A stretch of 64,000 nt of DNA, from positions 117,817,426-117,881,425 of the forward strand of contig NC_035448.2 of the NCBI RefSeq assembly GCF_002127325.2. The letters are read 5' to 3'. A program made the position numbers and the translations under genes. The stretch is from Helianthus annuus (Eukaryota > Streptophyta > Magnoliopsida > Asterales > Asteraceae). Under the pieces are notes generated by a model. The model was not told the origin of the DNA. It worked only from the letters and a program-made list of their open reading frames with translations, and ran no database searches. Position 1 is the first letter of the stretch. The number at the start of each line of letters is the position of its first letter. Of the stretch, positions 1 to 11,656 are shown piece after piece.

Positions 1-2348
1 AGATCTTTGTTGAGCAACCAAACCCGATCGGGATGGACAGGATCTTCGAAACCTGGAGGCTGTTCGACATACACCTCTTCTTGAACTATCCCATGAAGAA
101 AAGCACTTTTCACATCCATCTGGTAGACTTTGAATCCTTTGAATGATGCATAAGCAAGAAAGATCCGAATAGCTTCCAGACGAGCAACTGGTGCATAGAC
201 TTCATTGTAGTCAATCCCCTCGATTTGACGAAATCCCTGAACGACCAATCTTGCCTTGTTACGAATAACCACTCCACGGTCGTCCTTCTTGCATTTGAAA
301 ACCCATCGAGTGCCAATTTTCTTGTAGTTCTCTGGTCTTTCAACAAGCTTCCAAACACCAAGCTTTTGAAATTGCTGCAGTTCCTCCTGCATGGCTTCAA
401 CCCAAGCATTATCTTTCAACGCTTCTTTCCACGATTTTGGTTCTTCTTGTGACACATAACACGCGAAGGACCAGTCATTCTGAAGACCAGATTCTCTTAT
501 AGCTGAATACAAACCAGCATTCTGGTTGTTTCTCAGCTGATTATGCGTCTGCACACCGCGATGGACATCTCCTATAATATTCTGCTGGGGATGGGTATCA
601 TGAATCCTCATTTCAGGATTTTCTGACACACGTGCATTGATACCCAAATTGTTAAGATTAAGATCAACAACTAACTCCACACCAGGAATGTGTGTAGAGG
701 TGGATGCATTCCCTTCAGCAGTGTCTACATTCTGCACATGAGGTGTATCAGCAGAGGCACCTTGAACAGGAGCAACTGGAGCTGAAGATCCTTCTGCTGC
801 ATCATGATATTCATCATCTTCCGAAGACTCATTGTAATCAGCAGCATCTTCAAATACCTCATTATGAACTGTATTGTTAACCGATGAAGAGCCTTGTGGG
901 TCAACAAGAACAGGTCTAACCAATGGCGAGACAGTAGCATTGTCACTTTCAAACAACATTCTAGCAGCTGCTGATTCTACGTCAAAGGTTGGCAGATTGA
1001 AGGAGTCAAATAGTCCATCATAATCGAACATCCACGGATCACCCGGAGCCCTAACAGGACTCGTGTACCTTTGAACCCTCACCTCACTCCATAGCTCAAT
1101 CTTTTTGGTAGCAAGATTCCAGACACGAAAATTCGGAGTAGCATATCCAAGAAAGAAACCCTCGATAGCTTTCCCTCCAAACTTTCCATCCGGCTCAATC
1201 ATACCAAACGGTTCTAGGTAAGAAAGATCCGGTTTCCTTTTCTGAAGGAGTTCGTAGCAAGTTTTGCCATGTCTCTTTACTGTAAGAACTCGGTTTAATG
1301 TATAGCACGCAGTTGATACAGCCTCCCCCCAGAATTGAACAGGAAGTTCCGACTCTACTAACATCGTTCTTGCAGTTTCGATTATCGTCCGATTCTTCCT
1401 CTCCGCGACACCATTTTGTTGTGGAGTATAACGAGAACTGTATTCATGAAGAATGCCTTTAGAAGTACAGAACTCATCCATAACTTGATTCTTGAATTCG
1501 GTTCCATTGTCGCTTCGGATCCTTTTCACTTTCAACGAATAGAGATTCTCCAACATTGTAAGAAGATCCTTGAGGATGCCAGGAGTTTCACTTTTGTGTG
1601 CCATGAAGGATACCCAAGAAAATCTAGAGTAGTCATCGGTAACGACTAGACAATAAGCATCTCCGAATGTTGTCTTGTGCTTCATAGGTCCAAAAAGGTC
1701 CATATGAAGACGTTCGAGAGGAATGCTGACAGTGTTGATTTTCTTTAAAGGGTGAGACTTCTTCGTTTGCTTCCCTTTTTGGCACGAGACACAGATATCT
1801 TGTAAATGAAAACTTCTCACAGGCACACCATTCACAAGATTGTTTTTCACCAAATGGTTCATTTTCCTCAAGTGAATGTGTCCCATTCTTTTGTTCCAAG
1901 ATATAGACTCCTTTTCTGTGGCTTTCGAGACAAAGCAAGTGACTTGTGCAGACGTTGTAATCGCTTGGCTCATATCGAGAATATAAAGATCATTAACTCT
2001 TGGGGCCGATAAGAGAATCCATTCTTGTGGAATTTTGAACCCAGGTTTAAGCACATAACAACCGGCATCATCAAAATGCACGGTGAACTTTTTATCGCAG
2101 ATTTGCGACACACTGAGAAGATTATGATCAATTTGACGAACATAATTGATCTTATCGAAGCACACAATACCATTGGAGATACTACCCTCTCCAGTGATGT
2201 ATCCGCCTTTGTCTCCCGCAAATTCGACATAGCCTCCTCTAATATTTCTCACGTCGTATAGAAGCCGTAAGTCGCCAGTCATGTGCCTGAATGCTCCACT
2301 ATCAACAATCCATTGACTATTAATAGTTCCTCCTGGAACACCCTGCAC
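1..2348 (-). CDS. pol: pol of element A, partial (PR-IN-RT start)
   Basis: Translating the minus strand from GTG at 2348 gives an uninterrupted frame of about 780 codons to the window edge. It has no stop, so it is easy to miss if a terminating codon is required. Order: aspartic protease, GAG-pre-integrase zinc region, integrase core with the SDNGTE and NGVAERKNR motifs, and the start of reverse transcriptase ([20 protein letters not shown]). It ends inside RT. Three lesions are visible despite the open frame. The protease motif DSGAS reads DSGAF. The first zinc-binding His of the integrase N-terminus is Asn (SWNKRMGH instead of SWHRRMGH). Four residues after LEPFG are deleted in frame. No ATG opens this frame; translation probably depends on splicing (see intron entry). 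Probably catalytically dead but not yet decayed. Confidence 0.85.
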   Translation of the reverse strand, partial: MQGVPGGTINSQWIVDSGAFRHMTGDLRLLYDVRNIRGGYVEFAGDKGGYITGEGSISNGIVCFDKINYVRQIDHNLLSVSQICDKKFTVHFDDAGCYVLKPGFKIPQEWILLSAPRVNDLYILDMSQAITTSAQVTCFVSKATEKESISWNKRMGHIHLRKMNHLVKNNLVNGVPVRSFHLQDICVSCQKGKQTKKSHPLKKINTVSIPLERLHMDLFGPMKHKTTFGDAYCLVVTDDYSRFSWVSFMAHKSETPGILKDLLTMLENLYSLKVKRIRSDNGTEFKNQVMDEFCTSKGILHEYSSRYTPQQNGVAERKNRTIIETARTMLVESELPVQFWGEAVSTACYTLNRVLTVKRHGKTCYELLQKRKPDLSYLEPFGMIEPDGKFGGKAIEGFFLGYATPNFRVWNLATKKIELWSEVRVQRYTSPVRAPGDPWMFDYDGLFDSFNLPTFDVESAAARMLFESDNATVSPLVRPVLVDPQGSSSVNNTVHNEVFEDAADYNESSEDDEYHDAAEGSSAPVAPVQGASADTPHVQNVDTAEGNASTSTHIPGVELVVDLNLNNLGINARVSENPEMRIHDTHPQQNIIGDVHRGVQTHNQLRNNQNAGLYSAIRESGLQNDWSFACYVSQEEPKSWKEALKDNAWVEAMQEELQQFQKLGVWKLVERPENYKKIGTRWVFKCKKDDRGVVIRNKARLVVQGFRQIEGIDYNEVYAPVARLEAIRIFLAYASFKGFKVYQMDVKSAFLHGIVQEEVYVEQPPGFEDPVHPDRVWLLNKD

Positions 2349-4150
2349 ATATCGTTTAAAAATCAGTTGAGGATGGGGACCCAAGCCTTAGTGGTCTTGG
2401 GTCGTCCCTGAGCATCACCAAACGTGAGCTCAATTTCTTGATGATTTTCAAGTACAACTGCTCCCCCTGAATTATCACCCGCTTTAGGTTTCCAAGTTTG
2501 TTTTTGCCTACCAGATTGAGTGTTGTAAACGGTTTTTGAAGCTTCTGGTTGTAAAGGTTGTGACATACTTGGTTCCTTTTTAACTGTATTAACTTCCGAT
2601 TTTAAAGCTTTCTCAACAGTTTTTATATTCTTACGTCGCAGTTTCTTTTCTTGTTCTTTAATTGTTCGTTTATCATGTTTTGGTGAAACTGACTGACGTT
2701 GAGGGTGAACCTTTTCAGGTGGTGACTTCTCAACAAACTTTTCTTTTGGAGTGTTTGGACAATTTTTGATGATATGCCCAAATTCTCCACATTTAAAGCA
2801 TGTTCTCCTTTCAACGAATTTAGGAGAATTTGATTGACAATGAGATGTCGAACTCGTGGAACCTGAGGTACTTGCCTTTACATCACACCCATTTGTATGT
2901 TGAGTGTAATTGTTATCATTGTTACGTTTTAAGATCGTGACTTGTTGCACAAAATCGGTGTTTGATTTGTTCTCAAAAGTCTCAATCTTATCAGTACCCT
3001 TAGATGACACGAATTTGACATCTTTTGCTTTCTTTTGGAACGGAGCTCCTTTTGTTTCAGATTTCATTTTAGAGACATTAGGCTTTTGAGCTCTCTTGAC
3101 TGGTTGCTTACCATTAGAAGCACTAGGTTGTTGAGTGGTTTGAAATTTTTGATTACCAAACTGTTTTCTAATCTCAGCCTTAGGAATTGGATCACATTGT
3201 GTTACAACAATTCCCGGAAGTGTTTTTCCCAAAAATTTGTTTGTGTTGTCTTCAAAGACTTTATCAATCAAAGATTGATTTACATTTTTAATTGGGAAAT
3301 CGTGATCTGAGTATATTTTATCACCTCCAACCAACGTATACAACACATTACTGCTTTTAACAGTAGACACAGATGTCTTATCAACTTTGACAGAATCAAT
3401 CACTTGTTTCTTAACAAATGGGGCATCAGGAGTATCAGGATCACAAAGAATGTGATTCTCTCGTGGAATAGCTACTCCTTTCATCTTGTTAAGTGATTTA
3501 TCCTGATCACTTACATCCAATTCTGATTCATCATCCGATGTCTCATAGTCCTCGATAATTGGAGGACTTTGCTTCATGGATGCTAAAGTTTCTTCTTGCT
3601 TAGAGGATGTGTTTGAAGAATTGTCCGGTTTGAACCCTAGGCCAGTAGAAAATTCCTCAAAATTCAGAGGCACACTGGGTTCATACTGTGGCATATCTTC
3701 CTCATCAGGCATCTTGGTATAGTTATGCCTCAAAGGGGGCGGACATTTCGTATATCCTATGCCTTTCTGATTTCCCTTCAGTTGTTGAACATCGATGATG
3801 TGATCAAGCACAAATCGGGAGTTAGAATAACTTTCCAATTTTTGTTTGATCGCATCATGCTCGCATTGGGCAATGGCTAGTTGCTTCTTGGTTTCCTCCA
3901 CAATGTTAATGTACTCATTTATACTTACTTGTTTATGGTAAACCACTTTGTTCACTTCGGACACGCTTTTCTTTAATGTTTCGATTACAGATTTAAATTC
4001 TTTTTCGTTCCGAGTTAAAGCCATATTTGCCTCTTTGCATTTTGAAAGTTCAATAACCAAATTTTGATTATGACTATGAAGCTTTTCTAATTCAAGCTTC
4101 ATATCTGCACATGATTTACAAACACTAGGAGCAGAGGGTTCAGAATTAAC
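2343..4150 (-). other. Predicted gag-to-pol intron, element A
   Basis: On the minus strand CAG|GTTAAT at 4150 is the candidate donor, at a codon boundary of gag. GTGCAG|G ending at 2343 is the candidate acceptor, and pol resumes in phase 0. The gag stop TGA sits in ACTGAT, a CTRAY branch-site match about 20 nt upstream of the acceptor. Length 1808 nt. The donor is the weakest of the five copies (GTTAAT). This is a prediction from sequence; no transcript evidence is available here. Confidence 0.55.
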
Positions 4151-5061
4151 CTGACTTGAAGAGGCTGAGACATTTGCCATAAAGGCAGTTTGAAAAGAAA
4201 AAGGTCCATCTTCAGAAAAGAACTTCTCCATTTCCTTAGATGCAGTAGCAGCCTTCTTGATCAGAATTGATTTCTGGCATATGAGCTCATCAGCTTCATT
4301 CAGTAGATCTTCAGCATCAGCACCTCCTTCTTCTTTCACATCAGGCTCAGACTGATTATCCCCAGAAATAGAGCCTTCTTCATCAGAACTTCCAGAATAA
4401 CCAGAACTGTCATCACTCTCAGAAAACTCTTCTTTATGAACATGCTTGATGTGATTGATGATCTTTGCATAGCAAGCTGTTCCACCTCCTTGATCACCTT
4501 CTCCAAATTGCACAGACCAGTCACATCCTTCATCAGCTTGAACAGTCAAAGCCCGATTGGGATTTGATGGTCCAGACTGGCTCTGATTGTTGTTGACTGC
4601 CACAATCCTCCTGTCACGGTTTTCTTGCTGGGTATTCACATTCGAGGTACTCGTCTGGTTTCTAAAAGGGTTATGATTGCCTTGTTTTGTTGGTCGAGTG
4701 CACTCACGTTTGAAGTGCCCTTTCTCGCCACAATTGAAGCATGTTACAGCGTTTATATCAAACCTGTACTTCGTATCCCTTTTCCCTTCCAACGAAGTTC
4801 TTCCAGTTCGAGCCATGAAGTCTTTCGCTCTTCTAACCGCACTAGCAAAAGCCCACTTAATATCCATCAACTCCATTTCATCCTTGTCGATCTGTTGATA
4901 ATCTTCATTGGTCATATTGATGTTTCCAATTTGACCTGCCACCAAACCACAATAAGCACTGACCATTGTATTAATGATTTCCATATGCTCCTTAGCTACT
5001 TCAATGCTAAATTATGAGAGGTTTGAAGTATCGACTCTGATCGTGTTAGGGTTATGGGGTG
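2363..5061 (-). pseudogene. gag: gag of element A, downstream part
   Basis: This is the 3' portion of a subfamily I gag, separated from its 5' part by a solo LTR. From 4984 the frame is open for 873 codons. It contains MEIINTMVSAYCG, a first CCHC knuckle (CFNCGEKGHFKREC), an acidic Ser/Asp/Glu-rich stretch, a long heptad-like coiled-coil region, a second CCHC (CFKCGEFGHIIKNC), a basic tail and the conserved end KAWVPILN. Just upstream, in the SNLSHLSIEV segment, a TAA replaces a coding triplet at about 5012, so gag was broken by a stop as well as by the insertion. Gag would form the virus-like particle and bind genomic RNA. The second half lies inside the predicted intron. Confidence 0.85.
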
Positions 5062-5066
5062 GGGGA

Positions 5067-6231
5067 TGACGTGATGTCGTGGTCACAATCAAATTTAATC
5101 CCAAAAACAACTATATAGATAGTGGCAAGTGGGTATCGAACACAGGGAGTTTGTGGAATATGTGTTATTTGAAAGTTTGTCTAATCTAACTAAATTAATC
5201 TAATTGCATTAGAAATAAAATTTGAGAATTTATATGAGTGAATGGGTTTTAGACTAAATTAAACTAATTAAATTGCAAGAGAAAAGTTTGGTTGTAAACA
5301 AATTAGAGACAAATGACCATCCTAGATTTCCGGTTTGCATCGACATTCATATTATCATTCCACTAGAAAGAACTACATAGACATAGCTCATGTGTGATTA
5401 CTTGCAGTGATGAAAGGGAACTAAGTACTCAGATTCCTAGAACGTGAGGTTGTTACCCGATGATCAATCAACCCTTACCCAATTCTAATTCTACCCATGA
5501 TATCTCGATTGCCAACGGCACCAAGAACGTATGGTTTCAAACTAGAAAATCATAAGAATTAACAAGTTACTAACAAGCAATTACACACCATAACAAACCA
5601 ACCATAAAGATTAGGAGTGCTATTCTAGAAATTAGGAATTCAAATACAAATTGTCTCAAACAAACCTTCAATCTAGGACAATCATAAAGTGTTTAGCCAC
5701 ACATGGCTCGAATCAACATCCTAACAAAGATAATATTGTTCATACGAATCAAAAACAAAAACCGGATGATAGGAATTGTCACAAACCAGCAAAATACAGC
5801 CAAAATCGCCCCCAAGCCTCTCTCTAACCGTTCAATGATGAAGAATAATGAAAAGACACCATCAAGATTTAAGAGGGCAGTTACATTTTTCACGCAGACA
5901 CCACCGTAAATTACGGCTCCACCGTAATTTACGGTGGACTTAAATGTGTTACGGTGGGGGAAAAAATGAAATCCAGGTCCACCGTAAATTACGGTGGAAC
6001 CGTAATTTACGGTGGTGAGCTGACTTGTCTTCTTTGTTTTGTCTCTTGTTCCACGCTCGACCCGTTCATCACCAAAGTCTCCAAAGCTGCACTTAATCCA
6101 TCTTTTAGCCCCCGAAATGCACCTGAAACATAAGCAACTGTAGTTATCTAATTCAAGATAATTACACGATTAAGTGAAGGATTATTTCATCTTTTAACAT
6201 GCTTAAGGGTTGTCCAATGGACCACCCGTCA
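5067..6231. mobile_element. Solo LTR inserted in gag of element A
   Basis: The 1165 bp insert starts TGACG and ends CGTCA (TG...CA termini with 5 bp inverted ends). It is flanked on both sides by GGGGA (5062-5066 and 6232-6236), a perfect 5 bp target duplication. No protein domain is visible. This is the structure of a solo LTR left by LTR-LTR recombination of an unrelated retroelement. The interior contains a phrase like GCAAGTGGGTATCGAACACA and a pair of 16 bp inverted repeats. The family and its transcriptional orientation are unknown to me. Confidence 0.85.
5901..6015. repeat. Two perfect 16 bp-stem inverted repeats
   Basis: CCACCGTAAATTACGG (5901-5916) pairs with CCGTAATTTACGGTGG (5922-5937) across a 5 bp loop. 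The same two arms recur at 5979-5994 and 6000-6015. Arms from either hairpin can also pair with the other, so cruciform or long-hairpin forms are possible. The pair lies near one end of the solo LTR. Confidence 0.9.
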
Positions 6232-6236
6232 GGGGA

Positions 6237-7366
6237 TTATTGGCATAATGAGCTTGTTGTTGTGGTTGTGACTGTGGTGTGGGTATTGACTGTGACAGAT
6301 AGGTGCTTTGATCAAACTGTGGTTGAGCCGTTGTAACTTGAGGTGTAGGAATGGTTTGTGAAAGATAGGCACTTTGATCCCATTGTGGTTGTGCTTGATT
6401 GAACTGTTGAAACGGAGAAGAGTTTGTATTGGATACAAACGCCGTTTGAAGCTTCGGTTGTTGAACGGAACTAGAACTAGCTAAAGGACCAAAACCAGGC
6501 AAATACATTTCTGTATTTTGAGGAGGTGCAGCTGCAATTCTTTTAGCCTTCCTAATCTCTTCTTCATTCTTGTGCTCTAACTTCTGAATGAATTCATAGA
6601 GACTAGCATTGGCTGCATCCAGTGCACCCGTATGTTTCAGAAGCTCAATGAATGGACTCCACTTAGGAGGTAGAGCATCAGCAAACCGTGCAGTCATTTC
6701 TTGATGGGTAGCATTAACATTGTAAGAAATCATTTCACTAATCAAATGATAGAAACGTGAAGTCATATCATTTAGGGTTTCATTTTCCAAGAACTGAAAT
6801 GATTCAAACTCTTTCTTTAACAGATCATGCCGAGTCTTCCTGGATGCTGCATTCCCTTCTCCTCTCGCCACCAATGCATCCCATAGGCTTTTCGTGGTCT
6901 TACAATACCCAAATTGATGATAGATTTCTTTGTGAAGTGCTTGTGTAAGTATGGCAAACGCCTTTTTCTCCAAGTCATAAGCTTTCTTATCATCCTCAAG
7001 CATATTAGCATAACCCGCTGAAGTTGATGCTGCTGTTTCGAGGGCAGGGTTGACCGCATTAATGAAACACGTCCAAAGTTCGGTGCTTTGCCCTTGAACA
7101 TACGTGTGGAAACGTCCCTTCCATGATGGGTAATCATTCATGTGATTTAGCTTTGGCGGGCGATTGTTGCTACCCGTCTCACTCTCGCTCAACAGTAGAT
7201 TTTGAATACTTTGGTTTTGATTTGATACCAAAGCCCATTGACTCGCACTTATGGACGGTTGTTGTTGAGGTATGGAGTTTGCTAAGTAAGACGCCATAGA
7301 TGTTTGATTTGAACTTTGACCTGGTCGTGGGTCAGTACTCCAGTCCCAAGGACTTGTACAACTCAT
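6237..7366 (-). pseudogene. gag: gag of element A, N-terminal part
   Basis: The frame starts at ATG 7366 with MSCTSPWDWS, the same start as in B and F, and covers the capsid-like UBN2/retrotran_gag region. Recognisable segments are SESETGSNNRPPKLNHMND, the Trp-rich WKGRFHTYV, a central helix-rich segment with DLLKKEFESFQFLENETLND, ADALPPKWSPF, and a Gln/Pro-rich linker. It runs into the solo LTR and stops inside it after PLDNP. In intact copies this part continues directly into the IRVDNSNLSHLS segment now found at about 5050. The upstream region is a leader with no other ATG-led ORF, supporting this start. Confidence 0.85.
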
Positions 7367-7464
7367 TTTCGATGATTACTACCTGAAAACCTGAACAAAC
7401 ACTTGAAAACACACTGTTATGGTTAACTTGCAAACCTTCTGTTGAAAACTTTGAACTGTCTTGA

Positions 7465-7770
7465 CGAAACTGAAATTCCTTATGACGAAACAGCAGTCGA
7501 CGAGACAGATCCTGTTTCTTCAAAGAGGTTTGAGGAAACAGATATGTGATTCATCAAAAGGACCTTTGGCGAAACAGACTTTGATTCGTCGAAGGGACTT
7601 TTGGCGAATTAGATGTGATTCGTCAAAGGGATCTTTGGCGAAACAGATGTGATTCGTCGAAGAGATCTTTGGCGAAACACTTTTCAGTTTCGTCAAAGAG
7701 ACCTTTGGCGAGATGCTTCCTGTTTCGTTGACTTTGTGTTTCGTTGAATTCTAATTCTGTTTCGTCAAAA
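7465..7770 (-). repeat. Leader motif array, GACGAAACAG type (element A)
   Basis: The untranslated leader between PBS and gag holds many copies of GACGAAACA/TTTCGTC-type words in both orientations. They include near-perfect units of about 35 bp beginning GATGTGATTCGTC at 7609-7676. The same word family recurs in this element's U3 (8522-8700). Elements B, D and F have a different word (TCGAAAGATC) in both places. Confidence 0.75.
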
Positions 7771-8240
7771 AGAGATTGTCAGAGGTTGGTAAAAGTTGGT
7801 GAGTTGTCTATACCCAGCCAGTCAAGTCACACGATTTTCAGCCTTCCTTTTCACCAACTTAGAAGTATAGTGGATAAAGAGGTTGGTCAAACACTTTTCA
7901 AATACTCACACCTTATCTTTTAGATTAAAAGTTCACTTTTAATAAGAACACTTGAATATATTATGAAGATGTGAAGAACACTAAACAACCGGATGAACTG
8001 ACAGTTTACAAAAACCAATTTTAACTAATAATTTCAACAAAAACCAACTTGTAAGTATGAAAAACACACAAACAAGCAAGGTTTTCACTAAAATTTTAGC
8101 AAAATCCCAAGAAAGTCAACAGTTTATGATAACTTTTTCCAGAAAAATATGAAGTTTCAAGAACCAAAATCTTATAAAAACACTACAACTTGTTCAACAA
8201 CCCGAACTATGTTTGATTTTAAACAACGATAAGAGCCAAG

Positions 8241-8252
8241 GCTCTGATACCA
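8241..8252 (-). promoter_or_regulatory. Primer binding site (tRNA-iMet), element A
   Basis: The minus strand reads TGGTATCAGAGC two bases inside the LTR end (ACCTACA). This is complementary to the 3' end of plant initiator methionine tRNA, the usual copia minus-strand primer. Confidence 0.9.
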
Positions 8253-8254
8253 CT

Positions 8255-8959
8255 TGTAGGTCCCTAAATCGGAGGATCGATTTTCACTACAGAATCCTTG
8301 TTTATAGCAAACAAAGCTAAGTTTGTGGAAACCACTTAACTTAGTCAATCAAACACAGAACATAAAGAACACAAAGGCTAACCAAAGAAGCACAATCTTT
8401 TGATTAACTGGATGAGATAAAGCAACCGATACAAACACAGTTCTTACAAGCACAAAGGGTAAACTCTCATCTCTGAGAAAACTGAGAACATTCTGTGCCT
8501 ATATATAGCAGATGGGCTTTTGTCTTTGACGAAACTGAACATGGGCCGACGAAACAGGAATTAGCCCAGTAACAAGCCCAACAGTCAACGAATCAAGTGT
8601 GATTCGTTGACTGCCTTGACGAAACACAAACAAAGTTAACAAGTCTGTTTCGTCAACATCCATTTGACGAAACAGACCTGTTTCGCCAAGGCCTTCACAC
8701 TGTAAACTGTTTCTGCAAACTGTTATGCAGAAACAGATGGCACAGATTAACTAAAAACATGACGGATTTACCCTTAGAATGCCACATGCATTGTTTTACG
8801 ACAAATACATACAAAGAGAGACAAACAAGTTAGACACAAGCGGATATGAGGATATCCGACTTGGTCGACTGCGAATACAGACTTGATAATTAATAAAGAC
8901 CGTACAAAATACAAAATCACATAACAAGACTAGTGACAGACACAAAAAGTGTATCAACA
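8255..8959 (-). repeat. 5' LTR of element A (705 bp)
   Basis: On the minus strand it begins TGTTGATACAC and ends GGGACCTACA (TG...CA), directly abutting the primer binding site. A TATA box (TATATATA, 8501-8508) lies downstream of a U3 array of GACGAAAC/TTTCGTC words (8522-8700). The five bases outside it are GTAAG; the partner duplication is off the window. Confidence 0.9.
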
Positions 8960-10824
8960 GTAAGGGAAAAATATATATCTAGAATATATAAAGAGAAATA
9001 GAAATTAAAAACAATATACAGTAATTTATTAAATTCCTTACACTACACATTCGTTCCCACTTCTCAAGAGGTATCCCATCTAGTGGATATCTACGTTGGA
9101 CATTAAATTGTATTTACCAGTAGGTATTTTATGCCCCTTATCAGTAGCTTTTCTTAGATTTTTGTCTCAGATTTCTCATTATGTCTCTAAATCTTCTTTT
9201 GAGCACGTTGATAAATGTATCATATATATTAGCATATATATTAGCTGGTTAGCTCCACGATTCCATCTATATTTGGTCTGTAAAATTAAAAACAAAAGTC
9301 AAAATGCCATGATTAAAACAAATAATCAAATTCATATATAAATAATTAATTGATAAGATACCCGAAAGCGGTTGAACAAGTGCATCCTAACATTATGTGG
9401 GACCTTTTTGAATGTGACCCAATCCCCATCATAACATTGCTCATATATATACTTTGCACATCTATTTACCTTATTCTTTGTAAACCTACAATTTTGAAAT
9501 AACCATATAACTATATTTTTAACATGAAATACATTTTTATAAAAATATAAATTAAAATTTTAAAATTGGAGACATACTTCTTTCCGTTGCTTTTTATAAA
9601 TTCCTTCTCACTACCGTCACCATCACCACGGTCGCCACCGTCGTCACCACCACCGTCGTAGCCGCTAACAATGGTGTTGTTATGGTCCATGAGAACTATG
9701 GAAACCGCCTTGATTCTTTCAAATCCCAATATTTGGAGCCGAAAAGGAAATGGTGTGGCTCTAACTATCAACCTCTTGCTGATTTTCGACATGTGAACCA
9801 TGATGCAATGTCCTTCAACCCGGCTCCACCGCTCATGAACCAAACTGGACAGCTAACTTCCGTTTATTGTCACGTTTTTCTACATGAGACTCTAAGATGG
9901 CTGCTCACACTTCAGCATTAGAACCGACTTTTGTTTTAAAATTTCAGGTTATCTATACGAGACCAAAGACTGCATGTCTGCAACCAACACTAGTATGTTC
10001 TTCGAATCTTACTTCCATTTGAGTATACTAACTCTTTTCCTTTTTAAATTTCAGGTTTGTCTATATGAGATTCTGAGTATTGCAGCTCACAGTTGATTAC
10101 TAGTTAGTTGTTGAGTATTTTTTACTCAATCTTTGAACGGTCAACATTGTTATTTTTGTTTCTAGTGTATACTTATGTTATTATTAATGAAGCTCTCATA
10201 AACTAAACTGGTCTTTACATTGAAATTAAAACAGATTTGGTACTTGTAGTAAACGAGTGCCATTAGAAACCACCACTCTGAGCCTCACGATGGCTGGAAA
10301 CCACCAACTCCAAGCAATTTAGACCGGTGAAGTCACATCTTAGAGAGGGTTAAGAGTAATAGCACGATTTAAAGACAGAATCACCTACCAATATGGAGCT
10401 TCCCCTGAAACCACCGGTAGCGGCCCTCCGCGTTTTGGTTGGGACGATTAGGGCTAGAACTTTGGTGGGGGGATTGGGAATTAGGGCTAGAACTTTGGTG
10501 GGAGAATTGGGAGGGAAATAGCAGCGCCAAAGTTAAGCCAGACAAAATAAATATTTAACCTTTTCATTTTGGAGTTCCCTCTTTCATTTATACAACATAT
10601 TTAGGAAAGCAAACACAATGAACCTTTAAGTGTATAATAAAACCAATAAATTTATAGGCATTTCTTCATAAATGGACCTTTAACTCTTTAAGTGTGCGAT
10701 AAAAACAATATATTTATAGACATTTCTTCATTAAAAAGCAACATATAAAATTATACTAATCTAATATTAATTATTTTTATGTGTCCTATATGCACATTCA
10801 CATACACATACACATACCGGCATA

Positions 10825-10827
<3 letters not shown>
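8960..10827. other. Non-coding AT-rich interval
   Basis: No recognisable gene. Short open frames around 9511-9921 have no domain I know; the Gly/Asp-rich stretch is an imperfect trinucleotide run (9605-9660). Local duplications are visible. A 'CTATATGAGATTCTGAG'-like phrase occurs three times (about 9880, 9955, 10055). ATTAGGGCTAGAACTTTGGT is repeated at about 10450 and 10482. A roughly 55 bp segment (TTTATAGGCATTTCTTCAT) is duplicated at about 10625-10735. It may include the decayed promoter side of a lost gene or old transposons. Confidence 0.5.

Positions 10828-10896
<69 letters not shown>
10828..10896. repeat. (TA)n microsatellite
   Basis: About 69 bp of uninterrupted TA dinucleotides, preceded by CACATACACATACCGGCATATG. 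Confidence 0.95.
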
Positions 10897-10900
<4 letters not shown>

Positions 10901-11290
10901 GTAAAGGCCTGAACGGCTTAAAAAAGGCATCTAACAAGTGAGCTTAAACGAGCTTTAGCATGAGTATAAACGTGTAATAAATGAGCCCAAGTTTCACTTA
11001 TTGAGTTTGAGCTAGCTCATGAGCCTAAACAAGCCAGTTATTATATAGTTTTTATTTAATATATTAACTATATTTTTATATGATAATAATTATTTATATA
11101 TAAATTAACTATTTTATTTTTAAATTTAATTAAGTGATTAATTTTATTTTTAATTAAGTATATATAGATATATTATGTTATAAATAGATTTATAAAAAAA
11201 TACACTTATAGTTAAGTTAATGTAAATTATAAAAAAAATAGATGAGCCAAGCCCAATTCGAGCTTGAGCTTGAAAAACAAATAATTATGT
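10897..11290. repeat. Possible dispersed repeat (GAGCTTAAACGAGC type)
   Basis: This segment opens GGGTGTAAAGGCCTGAACGG and contains several GAGC/AGCTC-rich phrases (GAGCTTAAACGAGC, GCTAGCTCATGAGCC, TTCGAGCTTGAGCTTG) around an AT-rich core. The word pattern resembles a short repeat I have seen dispersed in plant genomes. Terminal repeats and a target duplication are not clear because the left side is a TA microsatellite. Confidence 0.35.
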
Positions 11291-11338
11291 TATATGCATG
11301 TACGCACATACATACGCATATATCAAAACACACACACG

Positions 11339-11370
<32 letters not shown>

Positions 11371-11656
11371 GAAACAGGTGCATTTGACGAGGTGTTAGCG
11401 GGGTCTGATGGAGAAATGGGTTGCAAGGAGTTAAGTTCAGGTTCGAGTGGGGTTAGGTTCGGGTGGCGTAGGCATAGAGCTGGGCTCAGGATTGGTTTGG
11501 GTAGAAGGCCATCAGTAGGCCATGGAATGCCCCGGTTGGACGACCCAGCAGTAAGCTCTGGGTGTTCTTGTGTTCAAGGCCCATTAGTAGCCTCGGGGTT
11601 GGTTTGAGTCGCGTGATACATATCATCGAGGTATCGGTATCGGTATCACAAGCCCA
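11291..11656. other. Simple-repeat-rich spacer
   Basis: Contains (CATA)n at 11341-11368 next to CA-rich sequence. A GC-richer stretch of about 250 bp follows, with no recognisable coding potential. It ends with three GGTATC repeats (from 11630) just before the long pentanucleotide array. Confidence 0.6.

Larger units (their letters stand above)
1..8959 (-). mobile_element. Sirevirus-type Ty1/copia element A, 5' part
   Basis: Read on the minus strand the order is 5' LTR (8959-8255), primer binding site, leader with motif array, gag, and pol running off the left window edge. The 3' LTR is outside the window. The lineage call rests on copia domain order, a very long Gag with two CCHC knuckles, and the initiator-Met primer site. 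The LTR and leader carry GACGAAACAG-type motifs, unlike B, D and F. A later solo LTR (5067-6231) interrupts gag. Gag and protease sequences place A with B and F (subfamily I). Confidence 0.9.

Noticed and set aside
5693..5909. 66-68 codon ORFs in the solo LTR
   Set aside because: They lie on opposite strands of LTR sequence, with no domain and no conservation evidence in the window.
9511..9921. Gly/Asp-rich ORF and its opposite-strand partner as a gene
   Set aside because: The composition follows an imperfect CACCGTCGC-type trinucleotide run; no splice signals or family resemblance.
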